A DNA stretch of 64,000 nt. Origin: Neonectria sp. B-13. Its lineage: Eukaryota > Ascomycota > Sordariomycetes > Hypocreales > Nectriaceae. The notes beneath the pieces were generated by a model. It was given only the letters and a program-made list of their open reading frames with translations, did no database searches and was not told the DNA's origin. The position numbers were made by a program, and so were the translations under genes. Below are positions 35,498 to 46,084 of this stretch, in pieces. Position 1 is the first letter of the stretch. Every line of letters starts with the position of its first letter. Location of the stretch: positions 4,591,296-4,655,295 of the forward strand of contig NOKP01000001.1 of NCBI GenBank assembly GCA_002682825.1, read 5' to 3'.

Positions 35498-36005
35498 GAA
35501 TGTGTAGGAATCTTCTAATGAGATAGAAAGTCAGAACCCGGACCATCACGCCGAGCCTCAGTGCTCTACAACCCCGCCAAGTTTCGAAGTACATTGCTCG
35601 ATCCTCTCTTCTTGCACCATTTGATGCAGTCGTCGGCATGTTATAGCGCTATAACCGCATTTCTAGAAGGACCACCATGATAGTATCTATTCCTTTTAAG
35701 ATTTCAGACTTTGAAAAGCTGGAAAACTGCTTCAAAATCAATAGCAGCCACCTCTATTAATATGTTCAGTCACGGATCGACTGGAGCTGTAAGTAAGATT
35801 CTAGTATGTTATCACTCATTAATACTACGACTAGCTTAGATACCTATAAGACCTTGATAGAACTCTGAATTAAATGGGGATATTGACTCGGCCGGAAAAG
35901 TTAAGCCAATACATGTTTGTGTGCATAGCCCTCCAAACTATCCTCTTGATGCTTCCATTTCTTGCCAGACAACTTTAAGAGCTGTTCGTATTGAGGAGAT
36001 AAATG

Positions 36006-36028
36006 GTCGGACTGTGGCACAGTCCGAC
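36006..36028. repeat. Perfect 23-nt palindrome (11-bp arms)
   Basis: GTCGGACTGTG and CACAGTCCGAC face each other around a single central base. It could be a protein-binding dyad or a small hairpin; flanking sequence does not extend the symmetry. Confidence 0.8.
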
Positions 36029-36591
36029 ACCCTCAGGTCGGCTATACCCATCGAGATTGCATACTCAACTCCATCTAGCCCATCCTCATACACTAACTCG
36101 AAGTCTAAGTCTATCCTCGATGATAAAGAAGTTGTCTCACCTCGCATCATGATGCGCACATCTGAGGTCACCGAGCTTGTGAAGGGTAGCCTCAAGCTAG
36201 CGCTAGAACTCGTCGGTGTCTAGAGGCCGCGGCTTCCGGTCTTATGCTTTAGCCCTGGCAGCTTCGGAGAGAACAAGGGCGCGAGTGTTGTCGCACTAAG
36301 CTTCCTCGTTGTCGAGCGTGTTGTTGGGAGGCAGGCTAGTGAGTTTGTCACGGGAAATGTCATCGAGGAATCAAAAGGGTTGTCTAGCAGGCGGCGAATA
36401 AGAGGTGCAATACAATAATATAGACTATAAAGGCGGCGGATTTTAGTGTACAGTGTAGCTTTTTCCCTCAACCAACTTCAACCATCCAAGTAAGTCGATC
36501 CTCGCTACCCATGATAAATATCCCTGCCGGTCCGACAACTTTGGTCACGAGCCCCGGCGCCGCCGGCTCCATCTCTAATCGGCCCGCGCAT

Positions 36592-36945
36592 CCCCACTGG
36601 GAACGGAACCCTAATTCTTCCCCATTTCAACCCACCTTTCCAACTCGTCTCTTACGATGGTTGGACAATGCCTGCTAGCTTCCTAAGCCTGTCGTAGGCC
36701 AAGACGTCAATGATCCCAGTTGATGAAGTGACTATGTGGTGATCAACGGAGTATGCGGGGCGCCCTGTGAAAGAATCACCGAGCAACAACGGCAGTTTTC
36801 TTGGGATTGGCCTGCTCCGAAGGACGTGTCAGCTGAGGGGAAAAGAGTCGATGATGTCGGCGTTGGAGTAGAGTGAACCGATGTTTGCGGGGAAGCTAGT
36901 TCATTGACCGTATCATTGGCATATAGACCAGATATATATATATAT
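36592..36945 (+). promoter_or_regulatory. TATA box and CreA-like sites of the GH32 gene
   Basis: A run of alternating T and A (36932-36945) about 75 bp before the ATG is a likely TATA box. Three matches to the CreA consensus SYGGRG are seen at 36592-36597 (reverse), 36755-36760 and 36887-36892. Carbon repression of an invertase-type gene would make sense; the sites are short and unproven. Confidence 0.4.
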
Positions 36946-37019
36946 GGGTGTAAGCCGGCTTGAAATGGGAGTGGATAAACAATCTCTAAGTTAGGTGCTC
37001 CTTTCTCAACCTTTCCATC

Positions 37020-38805
37020 ATGAAGAGCCTCTTTCTGTCCATCATTGTCGGCCTTACCCAGCTGAATGGGCTATCTCATGCTCGGAGTTTCTCCACTTCC
37101 TCCACCGCTTCGGCTACATCCAGCAGTGTCGAAATCCCAACCGGCACACCCATCGTTGGCGATTATGATGGCGCCTACCGTCCCCAGGTCCACTTCTCTC
37201 CCCCCCAGCACTTCATGAACGACCCCAATGGCATGTTCCGCGATAGCAACGGCACGTGGCATCTGTACTACCAGTACAACCCGAGTGGCATTGTCGCAGG
37301 CAATCAGCACTGGGGACATGCGACGTCGGAGGACTTGTACCACTGGATAAACCAGCCCATTGCTCTGTTCCCGCCCGAAGATGATGTCTTCATCTTTTCG
37401 GGAAGTGTGGTTGTCGATGTGAACAACACGTCGGGCTTCTTCCCAAACCAGGACAATGGCGTTGTTGCCATCTATGTGAGTCTCATCGACCAATTCATTG
37501 ATCTTGGATGGATGTTGAGGTGGCTGATACGACTAGACTCTGGCGGCATACCCAGATGGAAACCCCGGACCACAGACTCAAGCCATCGCCTACTCGCGAG
37601 ATGGAGGATACACCTTCACACCTTACAAGGAAAACCCCGTAATCGACAGTACCTCGTCGCAGTTCCGTGACCCCAAGGTCATTCGCTATGAGGACTCATG
37701 GGTCATGGTTGTCGCCTACCCTCATGACTTTGCCATTGGCATCTTCACATCGCCGGATCTGAAGGATTGGACGGCCACGAGCAACTTCTCACACCACGGG
37801 CTTCTCGGCCTGCAGTACGAGTGCCCAAACATGATCCGCATTCCGTACGTGGACGAGGATGGCGAGAAGCAGGATGACATGTGGCTCATGGCCATCAGCA
37901 TCAACCCCGGAGCGCCGCTTGGGGGCTCCATCACCGAGTACCACCCGGGCACGTTCAACGGCACCCACTTTGAGGCTTTCGACGCGGCTGCTCGAATTGC
38001 CGACTTTGGCAAAGACAACTACGCCGGACAGTGGTTCTATGGCCTTACTGATGATGAGTACCCCGTGTCCATTGCCTGGGCGTCCAACTGGCAGTACACT
38101 CAAGTGGTTCCCACCGGCAACGAGGGCTGGCGCAGCGTCATGAGTCTTCCTCGTGAAAACTATTTGACCAAGGCGGAGCGTATCGGCTGGAAGCTGGTCT
38201 CGAGACCCTATGACTTGAGCCCCATCATGGGCCGTGAGCTCGCCTCCAACGACAGCTTCAGCAACGGAACCCTCACCGTAGACTACTCAAAAGTCGAATC
38301 TCAGGCGCTCTACTGGGAGGTCAACGTGACAGGCATCCCCGAAAGTGGCATTTTATCAACGGCGACCATGAATTTTACATTCTTGAGTCCCCTCACAGGC
38401 GAATACATCAACGGCGGTTACTACCTTGGCGGCGACACGCCCTTCTTCATCAACCGCGGCGGCGCGCGGGGCTTCGACAACGTCTTCTTTACGGACAAGT
38501 TCTCGACCAATAGCCTGCTGACGAACCGCGACTCGTGGAGCTTCAGCGGCGTGATCGATCGGTCTATTCTGGAGGTGTTCATCGACGGGGGCGTGGACAG
38601 CGCGACGAACACCTTCTTCACGACGCAGCCGCTGTCGCTAATGGTGTTTAGCACGGTTGACTTGCCGGCGGGCGTCGAGGTCAGCCTGAAGGTTCATGCT
38701 CTGGAGAGTGCGTGGGCGGATATGAAGGATAAGGATGATGGGCTGGTGTATGGCAACTTGACCATGAGTTCAGACAAGGCAAAGCGCATGTTCGGCCGTG
38801 TGTGA
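37020..38805 (+). CDS. Secreted GH32 beta-fructofuranosidase (invertase/inulinase type)
   Basis: Two exons, 37020-37475 and 37537-38805, give 574 residues. A signal peptide is clear ([21 protein letters not shown]). The N-terminal five-bladed propeller holds the GH32 triad: nucleophile Asp68 in FMNDPNG, Asp197 in the FRDPKV motif, and acid/base Glu247 in YECPNM. The [15 protein letters not shown] block is also typical. The C-terminal beta-sandwich includes [12 protein letters not shown]. Several N-x-S/T sequons suggest N-glycosylation. Such enzymes release fructose from sucrose, inulin or levan outside the cell; which substrate is preferred cannot be read from sequence. The intron joins AIY to TLAAYPDG in phase 0. 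Confidence 0.94.
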
Positions 38806-39137
38806 GGACAGAGAGGTTTTATTTATACTCTCTTGATGTATATTAGAAATTTCCAGAAGAAAGATCGTGGAGCTTGCGATTGCGTTGACTACACATGACC
38901 GGGCCATTATCTTTGATAATTAACATTACTTACTGCTAAAACATAAGGAAAAAGAGGCTTGGCTAGAATGAATGACCTTGAAAGTTTCAGCCAGCATCTT
39001 GACTAGGCTCAAGAAGTTCAGAGTCTTACTGTGTGGTATAAGAGTTTGATACATTTGGCAACCTGTCAACTCACTTACACAATACATGACCTTACTGCCA
39101 TTTACTCAACCTTAGTCTTCCCACCAACTCAATTGTT
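38806..39137. other. Convergent 3' region
   Basis: Lies between the GH32 gene (+) and the 2OG oxygenase gene (-). Nothing else is supported. Confidence 0.5.
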
Positions 39138-40264
39138 CTACTCCACCAGCTCAATCAACATGGCCTCCAAGAACTGCTTCTGCTCATTGATAAACTTCCT
39201 CGACTCGGCAACATTGAACATTTGACCAGAGCCCTCCTGTTTGCGCAACTTCTTTGACTGAGCTCGTACGCGCTCTTCGAGGACCTCCAGGCGATAGTGT
39301 GTGTACTGGTAGTAGAGCTGCGAGAGATCGCTGATGGCACGAACACCCGTAAGCACAATCTCGTCCCTGATGAGAGGGTCCTTGGGGCGGAAGGATGTAA
39401 CCATGGAGATGCGCTCTCGGGCACCCATGGCCTTGAGAGCCTGGTGCTCAATATACCTCCCCTGCATAATCACACCAGTACCCTGGTTTTTTGTTTAGTG
39501 ACTTAAGCTGGTGATAGGGAGATGGGTGACTTACCATTACTGGGCCTCGAACCTTCATTATCTCTCCACTTCCCGTCCGCATGGCTGTCTCACCCCCAAC
39601 CATGCCTGTACAGTCCGAGAGCATCGTGACACAAACAAAGGGATAGCTGTCGTGGTGCCATGAAAAAGCGGTAACATCGTCCTTGTCGCTCCCATCTTTA
39701 GTTTGTGAGATGGTCGTATCGTTGTTGATGGAGACGTTGAGATGCCCGACGTCAAAGTCAATGGCAGGGACCAGCTCAACGCCGGCGACTTTAGAGATGG
39801 CCTTGAGAAGCTCTGGGCTATGCCAGGCGGCAAAAGTGAAAGGAGCCAGTCTACCACTGGTCAGAAGTTTTCAAGTTGCTGCAACGAGCACGACGGACTT
39901 ACTTGGGGCCGAATCCTCGAATCATGTTCTTGGCAAAGTCGGAAGTATACTGGCAGGTTTCGAGGACGGGCTGGCTGAAGATCTCAGCCCTCATCTGCTG
40001 GATAGCCTCGGGTGTGAATATGGAAAAGGGTTCCGAGACGGCAGTGTCCGAGATGCCTTGACCCTCGAGGCCAATATCCCCCATTGTGAATATTTTTGTG
40101 GGATGCACAATGTTCAAGTGCTTCTTGGGATCAAAGGACACCTTGTCGGCCTTTCCTTCATCAATTATGTATTGGGGAAGGTTGTCTATCGGGCGAGTTG
40201 GTCCCTTAATCTTGGGTCCGACGGGGGCCGGCGGAGCAGAGGGCATCATGACGTGAGTTGCCAT
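39138..40264 (-). CDS. Orphan 2OG-Fe(II) oxygenase-fold protein
   Basis: Three exons, 40264-39903, 39850-39535 and 39482-39138, give 340 residues. The pattern of a 2-oxoglutarate/Fe(II) dioxygenase is visible: HxD metal ligands His186 and Asp188 in SWHHDSYPFVCVTMLSD, a distal His239 in GRYIEHQAL, and a candidate 2OG-binding Arg250 in ERISMVTSFRP. The HH-D and distal His spacing of about 50 residues is normal for the fold. There is no signal peptide. The C-terminal 70 residues are a charged coiled coil (RLEVLEERVRAQSKKLRKQE). It resembles conserved fungal proteins of unknown function; substrate unknown. Introns agree in phase. Confidence 0.75.
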
Positions 40265-41587
40265 ATTGAGGTGTGCGGAAAGGGCGAGTTGGTAGACGGG
40301 CTTGTGATGGTAATTATCGAGATATGGGTTTGATATGAAGAGTTTAGTCGCTATAATGATATAAGGGATTCTCGAAAGAAGGGAACAGTGCTATTTAAAA
40401 TATTATACTTCGAAGTTTCGCCGCTTGTGAAACTAGGTGGCATCTGGGGAGCTGCAAGTGTTGATAAACGGTTACTAGATCCGGCAATGGCTTGGGGAAC
40501 CACATGATGATGAATTGCACCAGACCTGAAATGGAAATTTCAAGGAGAGCAAGCCTCTACCACATCAATTCGCGGCAATTGGACATTCTCAGCATAGCCA
40601 ATGCCATATGAATCCGATTCACGTGAACTCACCTCGTCGTGATTACTCGATCTGATCCGAAGCTGAAAGCCGAACTTGCAAGTGGTTGTGTTTGTCCGTA
40701 CGCGTCTGCGGTGACATCTTAGGAGGACCACCCACTTCCAGCAAACACGACCAACGCTAGGGCTACATGATCGTAGTAGAGCTAGCATGGCTTCCTCTCT
40801 CCCAACCAATCGCAATAAAACCGATGTCTGCAGGAGAACGGGGCTATGCCAGATCATTCCAAGCCGGCTAGTTTATCACCTTACCCCAGAGTCCACCACG
40901 CACCTGGCTAGTTGATGTAGTACTGGCGGCTTTGGCCTGCCTAATCAGCCAGCGGGGCATGTATCACATGCACTTCGTACGCCACGGCGGACATCAGTTG
41001 CCTTAAAAGTTGGGGTTGTCTCCTTTACGGTGCCAAGGCAGCCTCATCCTCGTTATGGGGTTTCCGCGAAGGGCCGAGTCTCCGGCGCTGCTCAGATCGC
41101 ATCAATGAAGAATTACGAGTGAAGAAGCGTCGTCAAGGCTAGTAATCAGTAGCAGCTACTCCATCTTAATCGTCTTAGATACAGCGATTCTCTTCTGCAA
41201 GTTATAAAATAGCAAAGGGTCTCCTTGAATAGCAGCACCATATATGATTACTACTTTGTTATTATTATTATTATTCTGAAAACTCGTTACAAACGGAAAG
41301 GCTTTCTCAGGTTCTAAAAATGTGAAACGTCGACCTACGAAATCATGACTAACGAGGGACGAAGTTGATTTTTATCACCGATTTCTAATATATTCTCGAG
41401 TGTTGGGGCCAAAATGCAGGGAATTTACACATTAAGGCGGGAAATCGCTGTTAAAGCTGCCGAATGTAGCAGTATATGCCGGCGTTTAGGATGTCTCAGC
41501 AGAGGCAATCACAGTGCCAGTAACAAATTCTTTACCTTATTTAATATGTAGGGTAATAATATCCTCAAAAGTATTATTGTAAGGCTT
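40265..41587. other. 1.3-kb gene-poor region
   Basis: Lies between the oxygenase start (-) and the F-box gene end (-). It has a TTA microsatellite near 41262-41276 and AT-rich parts. Nothing else is recognised. Confidence 0.45.
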
Positions 41588-42640
41588 TTAGGCTCTATCA
41601 ACCGGTGATCTTAACCATTTCTCTCTTACTGAGCCTGGCGGGTAAGGGTGATCGATTCTCCAGTTACCTATTTTGGTTCGAATTGATCCTGTAATGGCTC
41701 CCCACTTCCAGTCAAATGGAGAGCGACATGTTCCAAGCTGATAGTGGGCGACGATCGTGATAGTCCAACCCGAGCCCGCAGACTGATTCTGGGTCCATAT
41801 GCGCGGCAACACTTTCTTTCGAGGCTTCTCTCGCTCGATGGTCGTGCAGTGGTCGGTAAGGCAGATCTTGCACGAGCCAAGGATGTTCCGACACTCGGAA
41901 AATAGTTCCTCAGTCTCACCTGGTGCTGCTGTAGTCCTTTTGAGAGCTGCGACGTGGTGGCTTGGATCAACATGGTGGCAAATGAAGTATGCGTATCCCC
42001 GGTCGATGATTGATCGGAGAGCGCGGTCAGACATGCCGGAACTGTTGATAGTATGGATGGCGCAGAGAAAGAGCTCGTTATCGATGACCCTAGCAGACCA
42101 GGTCTGCCTCCATTGAGGGACGATTAGGCAAGTTATAGAGGTCGCGTTTAAATTCCGAAGGGGCAAGCCGCACGGCGCGCCGTAGAGATGCCGATTCATC
42201 ACAAGACGTGCGTGATGGTAGCCCAGTCGGTATCTCCCAAGTTGCATTGAGAAACACAAGTCAGCATAACACGGACGTGAAAATCTGTAATCGGGGGGGA
42301 AAAGCATATGCTCGTGAGTCAGTGGACTCCAGGACGGCGAGAAGCTGTGCAGGGTGTGGCATAGAGGGCAGAAGTAGGCCTGACCTCCAATGCTAGAGTC
42401 CTTCTCGAGCAGAATGAGGAGAGAGTCGCGTGCCGATGGCGCCAGAGTCGGTGCCGATGGAATGAGCAGCTTGCGTAAAACCTTGCAGGTCAATGCAAGA
42501 ATGAGGATGGACTCTGGAGTCTGATGAAGATGTTCCACCACCAGCAGAATGATGTCGATAGGGAGGTTCAAAAGGAGTGATGCTGAAGCGGAAGGCCGCA
42601 GCTCGCCGCAGGAAGAATAGGATGAAGACGACTGGCCCAT
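41588..42640 (-). CDS. F-box domain protein
   Basis: Single exon, 350 residues from the ATG at 42640. The open frame runs upstream to 42964, but that part is not F-box-like, and MGQSSSS gives a natural start. Residues about 25-60 (LLNLPIDIILLVVEHLHQ, then ILILALTCKVLRKLL) form a degenerate F-box that would bind Skp1 in an SCF ubiquitin ligase. A CPLC..H segment and several Cys/His pairs (CHHVDPSHH, CKICLTDHC) follow. They resemble the C-terminal region of many lineage-specific fungal F-box proteins and could bind zinc. No leucine-rich or WD repeats are seen, so the target is unknown. Confidence 0.78.
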   Translation of the reverse strand: MGQSSSSYSSCGELRPSASASLLLNLPIDIILLVVEHLHQTPESILILALTCKVLRKLLIPSAPTLAPSARDSLLILLEKDSSIGGQAYFCPLCHTLHSFSPSWSPLTHEHMLFPPDYRFSRPCYADLCFSMQLGRYRLGYHHARLVMNRHLYGAPCGLPLRNLNATSITCLIVPQWRQTWSARVIDNELFLCAIHTINSSGMSDRALRSIIDRGYAYFICHHVDPSHHVAALKRTTAAPGETEELFSECRNILGSCKICLTDHCTTIEREKPRKKVLPRIWTQNQSAGSGWTITIVAHYQLGTCRSPFDWKWGAITGSIRTKIGNWRIDHPYPPGSVREKWLRSPVDRA

Positions 42641-43785
42641 TGCGAAGGACTTCACGGTGCCGGGAGGAAATGGAAAAGCAGGCCGGAGGTGATGGTGGAG
42701 GGACCCAAGAAAGTTCGCTGTTGCAAATGACCTGTTGATACTCAGCACGTGATTGGGCTGGCGGGTTCGGCTCGATGACGAAGCCTCTGAAATAGACGGC
42801 CAACTGTCTAGCAACGATCTTGAGGGAAGACGAAGTAAAGCCATTCGCCCATGAACAACCTCGTATTTTAAGATCAGGCACCTAGTCAAGGCCACGAGCT
42901 GGGAGCAAGGCCGCTTCTCGACTAGCAGCTGCCTGAGGTACGCCAATACATAAATAAGTAGCATGGCATCAACCGCTGGAAATTCAGCAAGTACCTGGAT
43001 CGAGAAGGTTTATGTCAAGACCTGTGACTAGGAAGCATACATTTACACACCTGTATCGGCAACGCCAGAAAGTGTGACACCGTCATGTCGAGCAGCAAGA
43101 AGCTCATCAATTATTGATAAAGATGTGCTGGATTGGACACTGACAGAATTGTAACATTCTGGGAAACTGTTGGAGGTTCAGGTCAAGGTGGCGTGCATCT
43201 TCGGATGGTAATTCTGGTTTCTGGTGTTTGAGCCGCGGATCTATCCACTTGCTGGAGTCAAAGAAGACCTGATTGTCTAGGTTAATGCCAGCCATAATGT
43301 TTCTAACAGTACTCGATTTCTCGCTCAGGTTCTGGCTCCTGGAGGGAAGAGTGAGGTAAATATATATGTACGCACAAGCCGTGGCCTCGTCCAAAGCCTT
43401 GATAGGAAGCGTGTCCCACATGGACCACATGCCCCTTGTTCTGAGGCTGCAGCACAGGTGATACAACCAAGACCGCAATGAGTCCTCCTTGCGGAAGCAG
43501 ACCTCACTTGGTATTTATTTAGCGGCTCCGTGTCCGTGACACTGACCTCCTATCCTCGCTTCATTAAGCGCATCGAATGAATCATCTACATTCACCACGA
43601 GGCCTCTTCCCACATGTTGGGGAAAAGGCGTCCCACTTACCCATAGTATATGGAGTTGCTCCCTTGCAATCATTTCTGTAGGCAGAGAGGTTTTGTTGGC
43701 TAGTTCCTTCACAGGGACCCTTCCAGCGCCAAAGCTGTAGTATATATACCCCACTAATTCAATCAGAATGCAACAAAGCGAAATT
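42641..43785. other. 1.1-kb region upstream of the F-box gene
   Basis: Open frames at 43107-43478 and 43515-43754 (-) have no domain or splice logic and are not called. The segment just before the tRNA has a TATATATA at 43741-43748. Confidence 0.45.
43741..43748 (+). promoter_or_regulatory. TATA element upstream of tRNA-Arg
   Basis: An 8-base TATATATA lies 38 bases upstream of the mature tRNA 5' end, where TATA boxes occur in some fungal Pol III genes. Inferred from position. Confidence 0.4.
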
Positions 43786-43858
43786 GCCCCCGTGGCCTAA
43801 TGGTTAAGGCGCCTGCCTTCTAAGCAGGAGATTGCCAGTTCAACCCTGGCCGGGGGCT
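43786..43858 (+). tRNA. tRNA-Arg (anticodon UCU)
   Basis: A full cloverleaf folds: acceptor GCCCCCG (43786-43792) pairs perfectly with CGGGGGC (43851-43857), with T as discriminator. The D arm contains the A box (TGGCCTAATGG). The anticodon stem CCTGC/GCAGG holds the loop CTTCTAA with anticodon TCT, which reads AGA. The T arm GCCAG/CTGGC has loop TTCAACC (B box). There is no intron. An oligo-T run follows at once. Confidence 0.95.
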
Positions 43859-43860
43859 GG

Positions 43861-43868
43861 TTTTTTTT
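43861..43868 (+). terminator. Pol III oligo-T terminator
   Basis: A run of eight T begins three bases after the tRNA 3' end, as expected for RNA polymerase III termination. Confidence 0.85.
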
Positions 43869-45120
43869 GTTTCATTTCGTTTCATTTTTGTTACTCGCTG
43901 AGCTGTCCGACAAGCATAGCGACTTCGAACATGAACTCCTGTTTACTCCGCCAAACATTGAAAAGGACTTGGATGACAGCGAGTTCACTCGGTAAATACA
44001 TGCCTCATTTTTTATTTCTGCATCCGCCATGGACCGACGACTTTTGACAATGAGGTTACCGGGCGTCTTGGTGTCCGGCTGACGTTACATGCACGTCGCT
44101 CAGGCTTGGTCAATCTCCCAAAGTGGTAATTGTAGTGAGAGCCACCACTTGACTATTCGTTGTACGTAGGCAGTCTGGTTCTATTCCCCGTCGCCAAGAT
44201 CTGCAGCACTTTCCAGCATCGTTAAATCGACCATAGTTTAGATGTCTCTTTAGACGTGACAAATTCAGAGGTACGTTTCAAGTTTCGTGGCAGCATGATA
44301 AAAGGTAGCTTGAACTGGCAGTCAACCTCCGAGCCTGCGGGGAGTGGATATCTGCTCGTGTGAAGAGCACGTAAGAATGTAGAGGCCGAGACGAACCCCC
44401 ACGGCAGGCTTTAGATAACCAGAATGCAATACCGAAGGAGGCCTAGTTCACACTTCCCCGACAGTGCTGATAATCTCGACAAGACCAAGCTTCTCCTCCT
44501 CCATCCACTCAAGTATGCTCAGGCAGCGGAGACGTATTTGTTAGGAGTTGCCCGTCTTCAGCCGTGTTCCTGATCTCTGTGATTGTGTAGAGGCTCTCGT
44601 TCGGTGCCAGTCTCGCCCTAAAGAGTACTGTACCATGTGCTTCAGGCAAAATATGAAGTACCATTTGATCGATGTCACCGATGTGACTGATGTTGGCCGT
44701 ATTCCCCCCCATGTGGTATTCTTGCCCACAATCACATAGAGGTCCCAGATCACGACTCGCTAATAGCTTGCCAAGTTTTATCGATTGCCTCAATGTCGAG
44801 TGAGTTTGTTATCCCTGGCATTCTGCTATAGTGGAATGCGTTTCCAGTGGTGCCTCAACGCAATGATTATAGCCTACCCGGAACTTAGGCCTAGGTCCCA
44901 ATAATGATGCCTAACATGACTCGTAGGTGCAGAGTAAGGCTAGCTAGTAGCTGCTGACTTTTAGTATGTCGACTTTCAGCCGTCACGTCCAATAACAACC
45001 AAGATTGTCATAATTTGGAGCTTCGAGGTCTTGGTGATACAATCTGGCACACGCCTGCCACAAAAGTAAATACACCATACGTGTCAAGAGCAAAAGACCT
45101 AACCTGCGTCACACCATCAC
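43869..45120. other. Gene-poor region downstream of the tRNA
   Basis: No intact gene. On the minus strand, frames across 44434-44793 look partly protein-like (for example ILEWMEEEKLGLVEII), but they are short, broken and not recognised. Confidence 0.4.
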
Positions 45121-45264
45121 ATGGTAGTGGCTGTGTCGGCATTCCACCTCTTTAGGAGTGTGGGCTTGTACAGTGCGGCAGACCCAAATGAAATGTATGC
45201 TCAAGCAATCCGCGAGCTACAGAATCAAAAGGCATTGACGGCGTGTGATTCGTGCATGGGATAG
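45121..45264 (+). pseudogene. Possible 5' relic of a secreted-protein gene
   Basis: A 47-codon open frame begins with a hydrophobic signal-like start (MVVAVSAFHLFRSVGLYSA) and ends ELQNQKALTACDSCMG before a TAG. The Thr-x-Cys-x2-Cys ending recalls the saposin-like start of secreted acid sphingomyelinase/calcineurin-type phosphoesterases. No rest of such a gene follows. It is too short for a firm call, and it could be chance. Confidence 0.25.
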
Positions 45265-45315
45265 TGATCATTCTCTCCATAGTAGTGTTTCTTGTCGTGG
45301 CGATGATCAACGGTT

Positions 45316-45530
45316 GTTCTGGATCACGATGGCAACATCAGTGCGGAGCATGGACTGGGTCTTGCCAAAAGAAGGTTCATCGGTTACTCCTGTAACACAA
45401 CGAACATCAATTGAATGAAGCAACTGAAGGATCTATACGATTCGGTACGTCTGCTCTCCACACTATTGAGTGCTTCTGAGAACTTAGCTAACGTCATGAA
45501 CCTAGAAAAATACACTTGAGTCCCGTTGAC
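45316..45530 (+). pseudogene. C-terminal relic of D-2-hydroxyglutarate dehydrogenase
   Basis: The frame from 45316 reads HDGNISAEHGLGLAKRRFIGY, NTTNIN, a TGA stop at 45412, then MKQLKDLYDS. This is the hallmark C-terminus of FAD-linked D-2-hydroxyglutarate/D-lactate dehydrogenases (H-G-S-I-S-A-E-H-G-L-G, then M-K-x-L-K-x-x-x-D-P). An intron still seems present (donor 45445, branch-like GCTAAC, acceptor 45505), after which AAAAATACACTTGAGTCCCG stands where the family has K-G-I-L-N-P-Y-K. Pro to Ser (CCG to TCG) and two in-frame stops show decay. The FAD-binding part is missing upstream, so only about 70 codons survive. Confidence 0.75.
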
Positions 45531-46084
45531 AAGGAACTCTGCCAGTTCTCTGTCTCGTATACACTTGCATACTAGCCAACGATCACCTGGGTATTATGCT
45601 TCATTGCTCTTGAGTATCATGTTCTTGTTGGGTCGACTCATTGTTGTCCATCGATACCCTGCCCCCCAATCTTAGAATTGTTACAACTCAACCAGAGGAT
45701 CGGTCATTTTGGTCTCTGGGATAGCAGGTACAAGTCACACAGTTTAGAGAAGAAACTCAACATGGCTAAATGTTAGTCCAAGCAACGACTGGAATTGGTA
45801 TCAGGGGGGTAAAACACATCATCATGGCTCCTTTAGGCTAAGTAGGTAAGAACACGGCTCTAAATGGCTACAATTATCCCGAGCTTCAGCTTGTAAGATC
45901 GGGGTTCAGAGGATGAGCAGGTGTTCGCGGTTTAGACTAAAGCATAAGAAGCACGTAGACGACTCGAAAACCATGCATACATCCTTACCACGATTCTTTA
46001 AGTTAATAAGTCACACCGTTCAGCCCGAAACATTGTGTCTTGTAGCCAAGATGGAAACCCAAGCAGGAATCGGTATTCCTATCA
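45531..46084. other. Spacer between two gene relics
   Basis: No gene is supported. It may include former promoter or 5' sequence of the SSADH relic. Confidence 0.4.

Larger units (their letters stand above)
35498..37019. other. 1.5-kb gene-poor region and GH32 promoter
   Basis: Partly AT-rich, with no recognised gene. A 100-codon frame (35921-36223) includes a perfect 23-nt palindrome. The last 450 bp hold promoter-like elements for the GH32 gene. Confidence 0.45.

Noticed and set aside
35921..36471. Possible transposon relic in AT-rich DNA
   Set aside because: No transposase motif, terminal repeats or target duplication could be recognised.
44434..44793. Minus-strand protein-like fragments near 44.5 kb
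   Set aside because: Short, in broken frames and not assignable to a family, so not called as a pseudogene.
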